From an uncultured Sulfolobales archaeon (GTDB lineage Archaea; Thermoproteota; Thermoprotei_A; Sulfolobales; NBVN01), in assembly GCA_937949785.1 (NCBI GenBank), contig CALEDH010000003.1:1-64000 (forward strand): 64,000 bases of DNA, written 5' to 3'. Below the pieces are notes generated by a model. It saw only the letters and a program-made list of their open reading frames with translations. It was not told where the DNA came from and searched no databases. This document shows positions 45,933 through 56,983 of this stretch, in pieces. Numbering within the stretch: the stretch's first letter is position 1; each line of letters opens with the position of its first letter. The position numbers and the translations under genes are program-made.

Positions 45933-46322
45933 TTGCCTTCTAGAATGAATAAAGACCCTCCCCATCAAATTAATAAAATCAGATAACGTAGAACTTAAAA
46001 CCTACTACGAGCTACATCTTTATCAGGTAGTTAATAATTGTTAAGTACTTGTCCTGCCTCGTTCTTGAAGGACTTCTAGAAGTTTTCACTGTTGGCGATG
46101 AAGGGTAGTACATGTGGTTTTAAGGTATGTTCGTCCTGCTTTCCTACTACTGCATATTAGGCATACCTAAGCCGCACTATATAAGTAAGGAATAACAGTT
46201 AGCTATCTGATGACTGTAGAGCTATTATCGTTAAGCAGTTCCAGAACAGGAGGAGTTAAGTAATATCGTTTACGAACTCCTCGTGCTTGCGTTAGCTAGC
46301 TCTTTACGCTCCTCATACTATC
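45933..46322 (+). other. Gene-free gap containing copy 2 of the 29-base repeat (46058-46086)
   Basis: About 390 bases between the pseudogene and the methyltransferase stop. The segment 46058-46086 matches 20561-20589 at 24 of 29 positions. The rest has no reading frame I trust. With the pseudogene, it marks a decaying region. Confidence 0.45.
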
Positions 46323-46342
46323 TCACCACCTCATACTATCTC
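46311..46342 (-). repeat. Tandem duplication at the 3' end of the methyltransferase gene
   Basis: On the minus strand GAGATAGTATGAGG occurs twice, offset by 18 bases (46329-46342 and 46311-46324). The stop codon of the methyltransferase lies between the two copies' cores, so the last four codons are part of the repeat. It is probably a recent slippage event. Confidence 0.6.
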
Positions 46343-47342
46343 TGTAATTCTTTAGATCCTCATCTTCACCTGGTTTTCTGAATATGAATAGGTGTTCGTG
46401 GCTGATCATGTAGAAGTCTGTCCAGTATCGCCTACCCTCAGGCTTCTCAACCCAGCATCTTTCAGCTGTCTTAGCTAGCCCAGCCCACTTCATACCAGTA
46501 GTTTTAGTATGCCATTGAATTTTAATTATATCTTCCTTCAGTATGAAGCCTGCGTCCAGGAATTGAAGCATTACCCTGAAGGCTATTGGGACGTAATGCC
46601 TGTTCTTCCTAATATCTCCTATCAGTATTGCCGCATACCTCCCGGGCTTTAAAACCCTAAAGCTCTCCCTAGCTACTTCACCTATACCTTCAAGATATCC
46701 CTCTAAGCTATAGACCTGGGACAGATCTCCCTCACTCTTCCTGTTCTTAGAATATGGAATTATGTTTAAGTAGGGTGGATGCGTGGCTATTAGGTCTACG
46801 GAGTCATCCTCAATTGAATTAAGGTTTCTAGCATCGCCGTGGTATACCTTTATATCTGGTTCTCTGTGGTTGGGGCCCAGAGGCTTATATGTGAAGTTTA
46901 GCCTGTCTAATGTAAGCATTAGGGCCTCGTAGTTAATATCGACGCCTATAGCATTACGTCCTAAAAGCTTAGCCTCAATGAGGGTAGTACCACTGCCGCA
47001 CATCTGGTCGAGGACTAGCTCTCCAGACCTACTATACCTTAAAATTACGTTTCTAACGACCTGGGGAGCCCAGTTACCCCTGTAATCACCCCTATGAGTG
47101 GCCCAGTTACCCCTCTTAGGGAAGGACCACACGGTAGTGGTTTCCAGTGTAAAATCTTCGGGCTGATACTCCTCAATAATATGTTGCCTTCCAATAGGTA
47201 TTTCCTCATCCTCTATACGAACAATACCATGAGTTTTAACATACTCGTAATATTCCTCCCACGTTATAAGTTTCATTGAAATATACCTACCCCTATCACT
47301 ACTGGCACTCTCCCGCCCAGACTTAACGTTAACTCCCATCAT
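46323..47342 (-). CDS. Orphan site-specific DNA methyltransferase (N4/N6 type)
   Basis: A 339-residue SAM-dependent DNA methylase. The SAM motif MCGSGTTLIEA near residue 130, VDINYEAL near 148 and the catalytic motif HPPY near 188 fit the N-4 cytosine / N-6 adenine class. No restriction endonuclease gene lies within several kilobases, so it is an orphan modification enzyme or the remnant of a restriction-modification system. The start is the ATG at 47342, and a shorter start at the later Met before KLITWEEYYEY is possible. Confidence 0.85.
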   Translation of the reverse strand: MMGVNVKSGRESASSDRGRYISMKLITWEEYYEYVKTHGIVRIEDEEIPIGRQHIIEEYQPEDFTLETTTVWSFPKRGNWATHRGDYRGNWAPQVVRNVILRYSRSGELVLDQMCGSGTTLIEAKLLGRNAIGVDINYEALMLTLDRLNFTYKPLGPNHREPDIKVYHGDARNLNSIEDDSVDLIATHPPYLNIIPYSKNRKSEGDLSQVYSLEGYLEGIGEVARESFRVLKPGRYAAILIGDIRKNRHYVPIAFRVMLQFLDAGFILKEDIIKIQWHTKTTGMKWAGLAKTAERCWVEKPEGRRYWTDFYMISHEHLFIFRKPGEDEDLKNYRDSMRW

Positions 47343-47396
47343 ACTAGGCCCCCTTCGATATGCAAGTTAGTAAATCCTAAAGACTACTGATCTAGG

Positions 47397-47480
47397 CGCC
47401 GGGGGCGGGATTTGAACCCGCGCGGGGATACCCCCACCGGCTTAGCAGGCCGGCGCCCTACCGGACTAGGCGACCCCGGC
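47397..47480 (-). tRNA. tRNA-Ser(GCT)
   Basis: A class II tRNA read on the minus strand. The acceptor GCCGGGG pairs with CCCCGGC, the anticodon arm CCGGC-CTGCTAA-GCCGG carries GCT, a variable arm of GGGG/CCCC follows and the T arm is GCGGG-TTCAAAT-CCCGC. The discriminator is G and CCA is not encoded. No intron. It lies upstream of the methyltransferase gene on the same strand. Confidence 0.95.
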
Positions 47481-47658
47481 TCCCTCAATTCTACTTCCCT
47501 CAATTCTGTAGTATAATGATTAATGAACTAAAAAATCTTTAGTTTACATTATTTCGACATACTGTAAACCTCTACTACAGTAGGTCTCCCAGTCATCGGA
47601 TGGTTAACATTTACTATCCACTCCGCATTTCAGCGGCCTTCCGTGTGACAGGTTTCCC

Positions 47659-48426
47659 TCACTTTAAGGATTTAAACTCGTTTTCAGCTTCCGTTACTAA
47701 CTCAATTAATGTTTTTAGTGTGTGAGGAGGTATTAGTAAGGCTATACTTAAATTTCTAATAGAGAAGATCGATTTAACACCTAAGATGCTTCCCCCACTA
47801 TTTAAGTAACTATTAATTAATCGCTTAACGAATTTCTTATATTCCCCAGGTTCGACAACGTATTTATAGCTGGCGAATAGCAAGGTAAGTATTAAGTCCC
47901 AACTAAATAATTCGTTATTATCACTCATAACGGCTTGCTCAGCATCTATAACGTAAATATTATTATCGTTAATTATGAAATTAGATGGTTTTACATCGCC
48001 TAACGCATAACCATTAGAATGTATCTCAGCTAATGCTTTCCCTAAGACTTCACTAATTTCTAAGTCATACGTTAGTTTATTACCGTCTATAAACTCCCGT
48101 ATAATCACTGCTTCCTCTTCATCAATTTCGTAAACCTTCGGTACATTATACCACTTACCGCCACTGCTGAAGAACTGTAATTCCCTTCTAAGCCTCTCAT
48201 ATGGGGAGATCGTGAATGGGTAAGAGGCCTTATAAAAGATTGAAGGAGGTAACCATTTAAGGAACCCGATCTCGCTTGAGAATTTCTTCCTAACTGCTTT
48301 AACCCCGTTCCACTCAATGATATCAACCTGCCCTAGTAGTAGGTCTACGTTAATTATTTGACTTTGTGTGAATTCCTTCAAATGCTTAATAACTTCGCTT
48401 AAGAGTTCTTTAAATTCTATGCTCAT
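47659..48426 (-). CDS. Protein kinase-like protein (Bud32/Kdo-kinase style)
   Basis: A 255-residue protein with kinase-like catalytic elements: HSNGYALGDVKPSNFII near residues 137-153 (the catalytic Asp in GDVKPSN) and YVIDAEQA near 158, where the DFG-like metal Asp is in ID-A-E. The N-lobe Lys is probably in VRKKF near 47. The spacing resembles Bud32, Rio and lipopolysaccharide kinases rather than classical kinases. Archaeal members phosphorylate proteins or sugars, and the substrate is unknown. It ends in a gap of about 180 bases before tRNA-Ser. Confidence 0.7.
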   Translation of the reverse strand: MSIEFKELLSEVIKHLKEFTQSQIINVDLLLGQVDIIEWNGVKAVRKKFSSEIGFLKWLPPSIFYKASYPFTISPYERLRRELQFFSSGGKWYNVPKVYEIDEEEAVIIREFIDGNKLTYDLEISEVLGKALAEIHSNGYALGDVKPSNFIINDNNIYVIDAEQAVMSDNNELFSWDLILTLLFASYKYVVEPGEYKKFVKRLINSYLNSGGSILGVKSIFSIRNLSIALLIPPHTLKTLIELVTEAENEFKSLK

Positions 48427-48548
48427 CTTCGCACCATTATAATATACTACGAATAAAATTAATTAGCTTAAGATGATGTACGTCCTTAAGCCTTACATCC
48501 AATATTAAGCTTATAACCTCTTAAGTAATAGTCAGTAAGGTTAGGGTA

Positions 48549-50762
<2,214 letters not shown>

Positions 50763-50782
50763 TATTTTACAGTATAAGATCT

Positions 50783-51682
50783 TTAAGATCTCTGGAAGTA
50801 ATACCCATTTAGGTTATTTGTTAAGGGCATTCTATAGAACAGCTCATTAATTAATAGCTTAACATTATTTAAGTTAATCCTACTAATATTCTCACTCCCA
50901 AGTTCGTAGATTAACCTTCTAAGTATGTCGGCCTTAGAGGCGCTGTTAACATACCTTCCGAAGAACCATAAAACGGTGTCTAGACGTAGAGGAGGTATAC
51001 GGCACTTAAAGCTAATAGCGTTCCAAGCATCTCTTACGATCTGCGGCTTCTTAAATAGTTTGATTAGGACTTCGTTGAGGTGTGAGGTATTCCGACCTAA
51101 CTCATCAGAAATTATTAATCCAGATAGGTATGATATCTTAATAATCCTCCTATCAACGGGTATTGGTATGTTAAACGGTATTTCAACATTAATTCCGACG
51201 GCCTTCATACCGTAGTACAGCATCTTAATAGCGAATACTATGGTTTTATCATCTACGTTTGCTCCTAAACACCTAGCTACCCTCCCTCTCAACGTGTTTA
51301 GGTCTTCATGTGATATGGAATCATATAAGTATATACACATTTTTAACTTGTTTAGGCGTTTTTCCTTAGCTTTAACTGCGAATTTATGTAGGTGCCTAAG
51401 TATGTAGAAAGTTCTGTCTAGGACCTCCTCATAACTATTTGGGCATTCCTCTACGACTAGTTGAGCTAGGTTAAGCCAGTACTCCTCTCCTGGAATGCTT
51501 AACTGATAGCTTACTAGTGCGTTAGTAAACATGATGTGGGGGGTTAGTGAACCGCATTTCTCGTTAATCATTTTTGCAGCTACTAGCTGCCGGTCTAACT
51601 CCTCAAAAACCCTAACACCTTCTAAACCTACTTCCTCAAAAACCTTAGATAGCCGTTCAACCCTTTCACTATCCACTATCAC
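50783..51682 (-). CDS. 8-oxoguanine DNA glycosylase/lyase, AGOG type
   Basis: A 299-residue protein that aligns well with the archaeal GO glycosylase family known from Pyrobaculum (Pa-AGOG). The N-terminal NALVSYQLSIPGEEYW, the catalytic Lys146 in VDDKTIVF, the catalytic Asp177 in PIPVDRR and the IPPLRLDTVLWFFGR segment near 243-257 are all conserved in the expected spacing. It removes 8-oxoguanine opposite any base and nicks the abasic site. The C-terminal 40 residues exceed the Pyrobaculum length. It is convergent with the EF-2 gene, 20 bases apart. Confidence 0.9.
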   Translation of the reverse strand: MIVDSERVERLSKVFEEVGLEGVRVFEELDRQLVAAKMINEKCGSLTPHIMFTNALVSYQLSIPGEEYWLNLAQLVVEECPNSYEEVLDRTFYILRHLHKFAVKAKEKRLNKLKMCIYLYDSISHEDLNTLRGRVARCLGANVDDKTIVFAIKMLYYGMKAVGINVEIPFNIPIPVDRRIIKISYLSGLIISDELGRNTSHLNEVLIKLFKKPQIVRDAWNAISFKCRIPPLRLDTVLWFFGRYVNSASKADILRRLIYELGSENISRINLNNVKLLINELFYRMPLTNNLNGYYFQRS

Positions 51683-51765
51683 CGTAGACTACCTAACCAA
51701 GAATAATTAGGTCTGAAGCTAAATTTATTAATGATTACGTTAGGGAGGTTAATTAACTATTTACT

Positions 51766-52107
51766 TTAATCCCTTCTTCTAGATGCGAGAACCTCAGATA
51801 CTATATCAGGTGTTTCAAGCTCTTCAATCCTACTTTCTAAGTCGGATATCTTATTTATAAGATTCTCAATAAGTTTAGATATCTGCAGTATTTTCCCTTC
51901 AATATAGATAATTCTGGTGTTTAATTCCTCACCTGAATTACTACGACTTTCACCAGTACTGCCTATCTCTTTCTTAAGCCCCATCATTACATATACTTTT
52001 ATTAAGTCGGTTACTTGAATGCCTAATTCCTCAGCCTTACTTCTTAACTCCCTATAAAGTTGGTCAGGTACTGATAGATGTACAGTTGGTATGAGTCCCA
52101 CTCTCAA
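51766..52107 (-). CDS. Ribbon-helix-helix protein with C-terminal coiled coil
   Basis: A 113-residue protein. Residues 8-50 (TVHLSVPDQLYRELRSKAEE and a second helix ending near VMMGL) form a ribbon-helix-helix domain. Residues about 65-100 have heptad repeats of Ile and Leu and likely form a coiled coil, giving a dimer or larger assembly. A DNA-binding regulator is likely. Its target is unknown. Confidence 0.7.
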   Translation of the reverse strand: MRVGLIPTVHLSVPDQLYRELRSKAEELGIQVTDLIKVYVMMGLKKEIGSTGESRSNSGEELNTRIIYIEGKILQISKLIENLINKISDLESRIEELETPDIVSEVLASRRRD

Positions 52108-52233
52108 GAAAACTTTTTGAATAGGAGTATATAAATCTGTCTAACAATATGTATTAGTATTACAAGAACTATCCATATACTTAAATACAGCAGATTATAA
52201 TAGTTCGATTTACTACCATTTCTACGGTGTTAG

Positions 52234-52413
52234 GTGGTGCGCGTAATTACCTTTAAAATTGATGAGTCCTTATTGGAGGAAGTAGATAGGTTCGCTAAGG
52301 TGTTTGGGGTCAGTAGGTCGGAAATTATAAGGGACGCGCTCTCCAACTACTTAAGGTCTGCGAGGATTATAAGGAAAAATAACGTTAGTATTAAGAAAGT
52401 TACGCTAACTTAA
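52234..52413 (+). CDS. Small ribbon-helix-helix protein (59 aa)
   Basis: A 59-codon gene not usually caught by length filters. Translation gives a beta-strand VRVITFKIDESLLEE, then VDRFAKVFGVSRSEIIRDAL and a basic C-terminus, a clean CopG-type RHH domain. The start is a GTG at 52234 (or the next GTG at 52237) preceded by AGGTG-like and GGTGT sequences. It is divergent from the RHH gene at 51766-52107 and its last 14 bases overlap the end of the convergent MBL-hydrolase gene. Confidence 0.75.
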   Translation: MVRVITFKIDESLLEEVDRFAKVFGVSRSEIIRDALSNYLRSARIIRKNNVSIKKVTLT

Positions 52414-53053
52414 ATACTACGACGGAGTTATCAGGTAAACTATCCTTACTTACGTCCCAAGAATTTGATTCTAAGTTAATAATCTTACGTACCGTAACTA
52501 TCTTGAGGAAGTCTGAGACCGGTACTAAGGGGAGGTTAACACCTTCAATCCAATAATGCATTGGGATGATTACATCAGGCATTAACTTCTCAGATATTTG
52601 TAATGCCTCCCTAGCATCTATTGTAAAAGTCCCACCAACAGGTACCATTAATATATTGACCGGCGTTAGAGCTTTTAATTCCTCGTCAGGAAGCACGTAC
52701 CCTAAATCACTTAGGTGTACTACGCTTAAACCCTCAATACTGACTCTATATATGACGACTTCCCCCCTCCTCCTACCTTTAGACTTATCGTGATATGAGC
52801 GTAGTCCGAGGACATCATAACCTAGAACGTTAAACCTACCCACTTTCATGTTATGGACTTCCCCACGTTCTTTCAACACCCCGTGGTAGGCATTATGGTC
52901 GAAGTGGTTGTGAGTTATTAATACAGCATCAGCTTTAACGTAAGGCGGCTTAATTCCAATACTCCTACCGTCATGCGGATCTATTACGATGGACCTACCC
53001 TTAGAATCTAATAATTCGAAGCATGCATGTCCATGCCATTTAATGGTCAGCAA
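52400..53053 (-). CDS. Metallo-beta-lactamase fold hydrolase (UPF0173 / UlaG-like)
   Basis: A 217-residue MBL-fold enzyme. The metal motif THNHFDHN near residue 46-53, WHGHACF near residue 5, and later DLGYV and MPVGGTFTID and HYW segments correspond to the metal ligands of UPF0173 (TTHNHxDH). The catalytic role of the family is only broadly known (metal-dependent hydrolase). It ends in a 14-base overlap with the RHH gene at 52234. Confidence 0.88.
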   Translation of the reverse strand: MLTIKWHGHACFELLDSKGRSIVIDPHDGRSIGIKPPYVKADAVLITHNHFDHNAYHGVLKERGEVHNMKVGRFNVLGYDVLGLRSYHDKSKGRRRGEVVIYRVSIEGLSVVHLSDLGYVLPDEELKALTPVNILMVPVGGTFTIDAREALQISEKLMPDVIIPMHYWIEGVNLPLVPVSDFLKIVTVRKIINLESNSWDVSKDSLPDNSVVVFKLA

Positions 53054-53097
53054 GTCAAACCCACCTACTTAAGTAGTATGATGTTAAGTTAATAAGT

Positions 53098-53373
53098 ATG
53101 TTGAGGATCTATACGTGGGTGTATGGTTTGAGTGCGGAAAAGGTAGGTGGTATAATAGCCTACATCTTAGCTAGAATTAACTTAGGTAGGGAGTATGAAT
53201 TATTAGAGCAGATCAGCGGACTCCCCAACATAGATGAAGTAAGGATTGTATATGGGGAATACGACATGATAATTAAAGTTAAGGTCAGTGCGCTATCTGA
53301 GTTAGATAAGATAGTTACACACATAAGGAAGTTAAATGGAATTATAACGACTACAACTTTAATAAGTAGTTAG
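53098..53373 (+). CDS. Free-standing Lrp/AsnC ligand-binding (RAM) domain
   Basis: A 91-residue protein that is only the C-terminal ligand-binding half of Lrp/AsnC regulators. The pattern of a beta-strand, GLPNIDEVRIVYGEYDMIIKVKV, and a C-terminal helix and strand fits. No DNA-binding domain is present. Such stand-alone RAM domains may bind amino acids and modify true Lrp regulators. No such regulator is adjacent. Confidence 0.85.
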   Translation: MLRIYTWVYGLSAEKVGGIIAYILARINLGREYELLEQISGLPNIDEVRIVYGEYDMIIKVKVSALSELDKIVTHIRKLNGIITTTTLISS

Positions 53374-53423
53374 AACTTTAGTAAGTTGTTAGGTAGGTCT
53401 GACTATGCGGAGTTAAAAATGAC

Positions 53424-54467
53424 TTAGCTGATACTCCAATATTTCTTAACTACCTTTTTAACTTCGCTGACGATGTCCTTACCGGAAATTCCTGAGGTTT
53501 CAACCTCATTCACGTATGGTTCTAAGCCTGCTAAGGCGGCTATGGAATTTGGCAACCCACTACGTATACCTTCAGCATACCCACCTTCTAAGACGGCGAT
53601 TAACCTACTGTTACATAACCTACTGGCTAAACCGTAGAACTTCTTAAAATAGTTGTAATATGTTGTGGCTGTAACTCTTAAGTTGGTGAGAGGGTCTGAG
53701 TAGTGGGTATCGTAGCCAGCTGAAATTAACATATAGTCAGGTTTAATGCAGTTGATTAACGGCTCTAATATCTCATCTAATATCTCCTTATACGTACTGT
53801 CGCTACTGCCGCTTGGTACCGGTATGTTAATCTTAGTTCCCTCAGCCTCACCCGAACCTACTTCATAGATACTCCCTGTACCTGGGTAAATACCCTTCTG
53901 ATGAATATCTATGTGGATGACTTCAGGCACATCCATAAATATCTCCTGAGTTCCGTTTCCGTGATGAGCATCTATATCAACAATAATTACCCTCTTAAAA
54001 CCAGCATTAATTAAGCGTTTGGCTAGGACTGCAATGTTATTAAAGATGCAGAACCCAAGTGTGGGGGCACCTAAAGCACTGCCACGAATTCCTGCATGAT
54101 GCCCTGGAGGTCTAACTAACACGAACACAGGATTATTGCTGACCTCCCTGAGTTCATAACTCATTACGGAAGCTGTTAGAGCTAACGTAGCCACTTCGAA
54201 CGTATACCTGTTAACATAGGTATCACCATCAACATAGTGAAAACCTTTAGACGATAATTCCCTTATATAATTTACGTAAGCTCTCTCATGAACCTCATAC
54301 GGCAACTCATAGTCTAACCTATCCACAGCCACCGATTTAAACTTCTGAAGTATGTTATATGTCTTCAAAGATTCTAAAGCATTTATCAACCTTGACGGCG
54401 CCTCCGGATGCGAGTAACCCTCACTATAATGTCTTAGGAATCTCTCATCATAAACTATTATTACCAT
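53424..54467 (-). CDS. Histone deacetylase / acetylpolyamine amidohydrolase family protein
   Basis: A 347-residue zinc hydrolase of the HDAC superfamily. The catalytic segment RPPGHHAG near residue 117, GFCIFNN near 136, and the zinc ligands in VDIDAHHGNGTQ near 160 are complete, together with ISAGYD near 245. It should deacetylate a protein lysine or a polyamine. The archaeal substrate is not known. It is convergent with the Lrp-domain gene, and is followed by a gene-free gap on its upstream side. Confidence 0.9.
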   Translation of the reverse strand: MVIIVYDERFLRHYSEGYSHPEAPSRLINALESLKTYNILQKFKSVAVDRLDYELPYEVHERAYVNYIRELSSKGFHYVDGDTYVNRYTFEVATLALTASVMSYELREVSNNPVFVLVRPPGHHAGIRGSALGAPTLGFCIFNNIAVLAKRLINAGFKRVIIVDIDAHHGNGTQEIFMDVPEVIHIDIHQKGIYPGTGSIYEVGSGEAEGTKINIPVPSGSSDSTYKEILDEILEPLINCIKPDYMLISAGYDTHYSDPLTNLRVTATTYYNYFKKFYGLASRLCNSRLIAVLEGGYAEGIRSGLPNSIAALAGLEPYVNEVETSGISGKDIVSEVKKVVKKYWSIS

Positions 54468-54920
54468 AAGACAACACCTACACTTATAAGTTCAGCAATC
54501 CTAAATTTAATGTTTAACGCTAAAACCGTATTTGCTACCTATAATACTTCACTACCATATTTACATGATTAACTTATCAGCGTCAACCTAACATTACATC
54601 TTCATCAAACTCTCATACCGCGTTGCAGATTACCGTAAACCCCATCCATTACTGTATATTGGGGTTCTGAGTTACGTAGTCTTTAGTAGACTTAAGTAGT
54701 TCTTAGGATTCACCGACCTTACCCCATGTCAGGATGAACAATCTCCATCTCCGGTAGTTCTCATAGTAACTTTAAGGGTATAAAGTCTTCCACCAACATT
54801 AATTTTCTATCTTGGAACAGTTGAGTACAGCGTACGGTCTATAAAACTTAATTTAACTTAAAACTACTGACGGCAGCATATACGTATTGATAATTGCTAT
54901 TAGGTAGAAATCAGTTAATT
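54468..54920 (+). other. Gap holding a deleted copy of the 33161-33583 element (54665-54771)
   Basis: About 450 bases without a gene. The stretch 54665-54725 matches 33161-33214 (with a 7-base insertion), and 54745-54771 matches 33557-33583 at 22 of 27 positions. The roughly 340-base middle of the longer copy is replaced by about 19 bases. The copy cannot encode a protein. Confidence 0.55.
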
Positions 54921-55631
54921 TTAATTCTTCGTAAAATCGTCAACATATCTTGATAGCCCACTACTACCTTTAGGCTTCTTCACATAGGGTTCTGTAATCA
55001 CCTTAATTATTTTACTAGCTTTTCCCTCGCTAATTCCCTCAACCATTGATAACTCACTTTGCGATGCGTTAAAGATAGCTCTTAAAGTGCCGAACTTCTC
55101 AAGAAGTTTATGGGCTGTCTTAACACCTACGCCGGGGAGGGATTGCAGTACGTATAGTTGCCGACTACGTATATCATCGGTTTTCAGCTTGACGTACCTT
55201 CTAAAATACTGGTATGATTTGAGAGGTGCTTTACTCCCGAATTTCTCGGCTATGTACTTGATCACTTCTGCGGTGTGCTCACTACCTCTGGTATAGTAGG
55301 GCGTCACTCTGAACTTTACTACAGCAGTTATTAACGCTCCCTCTATAGCTTTCCACCTATGGGTTAGTTGTCTAACCTCATCTAAATCACCCTCAACAAT
55401 GAGCATAGGGACCTCGCATGCTTCTGATAACTTCCCTACCTGCTCGAAGAACCTACCATCGAAGACTGACCTTATTAAGTCATCTACCCTCTTACGTTCT
55501 ATAATTAGAGAATCGTTGATCACATAATCACCTACTTCAAGCATTCTGTAAATCACTGTTATACCTAGGTTGCTGAGGATTTCAGGTATCCCGGAGTTCT
55601 TCTCTCTCTCATCAACGTATACTTTAACCAT
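54921..55631 (-). CDS. xpf: XPF-type structure-specific endonuclease (short crenarchaeal form)
   Basis: About 236 residues: an ERCC4 nuclease domain at residues about 1-130 with the active site ERKRVDD near 43-49, and a tandem helix-hairpin-helix domain (LPGVGVKTAHKLLEKFG and VEGISEGKASKI) at about 160-215. Like Sulfolobus XPF it lacks the helicase domain. It likely needs PCNA for activity. The frame continues to 55667, but the ATG at 55631 has a strong GGAGG site 12 bases upstream and is preferred. Overlaps the DHH gene stop by 8 bases. Confidence 0.92.
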   Translation of the reverse strand: MVKVYVDEREKNSGIPEILSNLGITVIYRMLEVGDYVINDSLIIERKRVDDLIRSVFDGRFFEQVGKLSEACEVPMLIVEGDLDEVRQLTHRWKAIEGALITAVVKFRVTPYYTRGSEHTAEVIKYIAEKFGSKAPLKSYQYFRRYVKLKTDDIRSRQLYVLQSLPGVGVKTAHKLLEKFGTLRAIFNASQSELSMVEGISEGKASKIIKVITEPYVKKPKGSSGLSRYVDDFTKN

Positions 55632-56673
55632 ATCGAGAGCATTCCTCCAACCATCTACCGTTGTCAACAGTCTTAAAACTACCGAGTAATGACTTAAAAA
55701 ACAGTTCTAAGGCTTTAAGTATTTTTTCAGGTTCTCTACAACGTATATAGGAACCGCTTGCTAATGAGTGTCCCCCTCCAGACCCGCCTAACTCATCAGC
55801 TAAGTAGGAGGTCAGCAAACCAGCTAATGGCTTGCCTAACCTACTTACTACGTCTTCACCGACCCTTACGGTAACTCTGAAGCCTTCATCTCTACGTGTT
55901 AATGCTATAGAGATATCTGCGCCGTTATCCAACAAACTTTTAAGCGCGTTGCTTTCATAAGCACCTATGCATGTAATAACTACTACATAATCATCTGCTT
56001 TGTATATACCAATCCTTGACATAGCTTTAAGCCTAGCAATTCTCTCAGAGTAGTCCATGGAGGTATGCTTGGATAGTAAGTTCCTCGCCTTGACGTAGTC
56101 ACCTCCTAATCTTATCAACTCAGCAAGCGTGTTGAAGGTGGTTTCATCAGCTAAATGTAGAAACCTACTATCATGTAGTATCCCACCTATTAGAAGTGTT
56201 AGATACTCATCCCTCAAAATCATACCTAATGTTAAGATAAGGTAGGCAACGATCTCGGAGGTTGACTTCCTCTTAGGATCGTATAACTTCACGCTAGCTC
56301 TGCTGATTAACGTATTCACTTCATGGTGGTCAACTAATATGTAATTCTCTAACGCGTTAAAACGTCCTAACTGATCTTTAGAAGCAACGTCTACTACTAC
56401 GTAGTAATTACAGCATTTATTGAATTCAACATCTTCGTATAGGTAGTTAGGTAGTATGTTTAGATTGCTCAGGAACGACCTAGAGGTGGCATCTAAGCCG
56501 TCAGGGGTTATGACGTAGACCTCATTTGAGGATGTTAACGTAACTATTACTTCACGGAGTACTAGTGCTGAGGCTAGAGCATCTAAATCGGCATTTCTAT
56601 GGGTGATTAGGCAGTATTTCCCAGGGGTTAAGGCGTTTAAGAATTCATCTATGTCTAACCTAGGTAGTAACAT
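55624..56673 (-). CDS. DHH-family phosphoesterase (RecJ/NrnA-like)
   Basis: About 349 residues. Phosphoesterase motifs: THRNADLDAL near residue 24, VVVDVASKD near 87, DHHEVN near 113, and the C-terminal DHHA1 GGSGGGHSLASG near 317 are all present. It probably cleaves oligonucleotides or nucleotide phosphates. The gene shares an overlap of about 14 bases with DUF3194 at its start (ATG at 56673) and 8 bases with xpf at its end, so it is translationally coupled to both. Confidence 0.88.
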   Translation of the reverse strand: MLLPRLDIDEFLNALTPGKYCLITHRNADLDALASALVLREVIVTLTSSNEVYVITPDGLDATSRSFLSNLNILPNYLYEDVEFNKCCNYYVVVDVASKDQLGRFNALENYILVDHHEVNTLISRASVKLYDPKRKSTSEIVAYLILTLGMILRDEYLTLLIGGILHDSRFLHLADETTFNTLAELIRLGGDYVKARNLLSKHTSMDYSERIARLKAMSRIGIYKADDYVVVITCIGAYESNALKSLLDNGADISIALTRRDEGFRVTVRVGEDVVSRLGKPLAGLLTSYLADELGGSGGGHSLASGSYIRCREPEKILKALELFFKSLLGSFKTVDNGRWLEECSRYG

Positions 56674-56983
56674 TAGAACCAACTTCAGATAGCATATACT
56701 CTATAAGTTTAAATACCTCACCTACGGTTTTATCTATGATTACCTCATACTCTAATGGGATAGGAACTGAAGATATGATTTCAACTATTACCTCAAACGT
56801 TATTACCTCATCCTTAACCGCTAGGATTGATGTATTGACATCTAGGTTCTTCCCTAAGTTAATGTGGGAGGAAAGTCTTTCCTCGATAAACCTATTAGCT
56901 TTAGTTAATATATCCTCAAGAACTTCTTCTGAGATCCTCTCATAGCCTAGGTCTAGATTAACTACGTATTTCCTTCTACTCAT
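56660..56983 (-). CDS. DUF3194 family protein
   Basis: A 107-residue archaeal protein of the DUF3194 family, which is usually found beside prefoldin beta, as here. It overlaps pfdB by 4 bases (ATGA) and the DHH gene by 14. The sequence is rich in beta strands and has no catalytic motif. Family recognition rests on length and gene neighbourhood more than on a motif. Confidence 0.7.
   Translation of the reverse strand: MSRRKYVVNLDLGYERISEEVLEDILTKANRFIEERLSSHINLGKNLDVNTSILAVKDEVITFEVIVEIISSVPIPLEYEVIIDKTVGEVFKLIEYMLSEVGSNVTT

Noticed and set aside
9790-47610. Shared GGATGGTTAAC at about 9800 and 47600
   Set aside because: Only about 11 bases match exactly and the flanks do not align well, so chance cannot be excluded.
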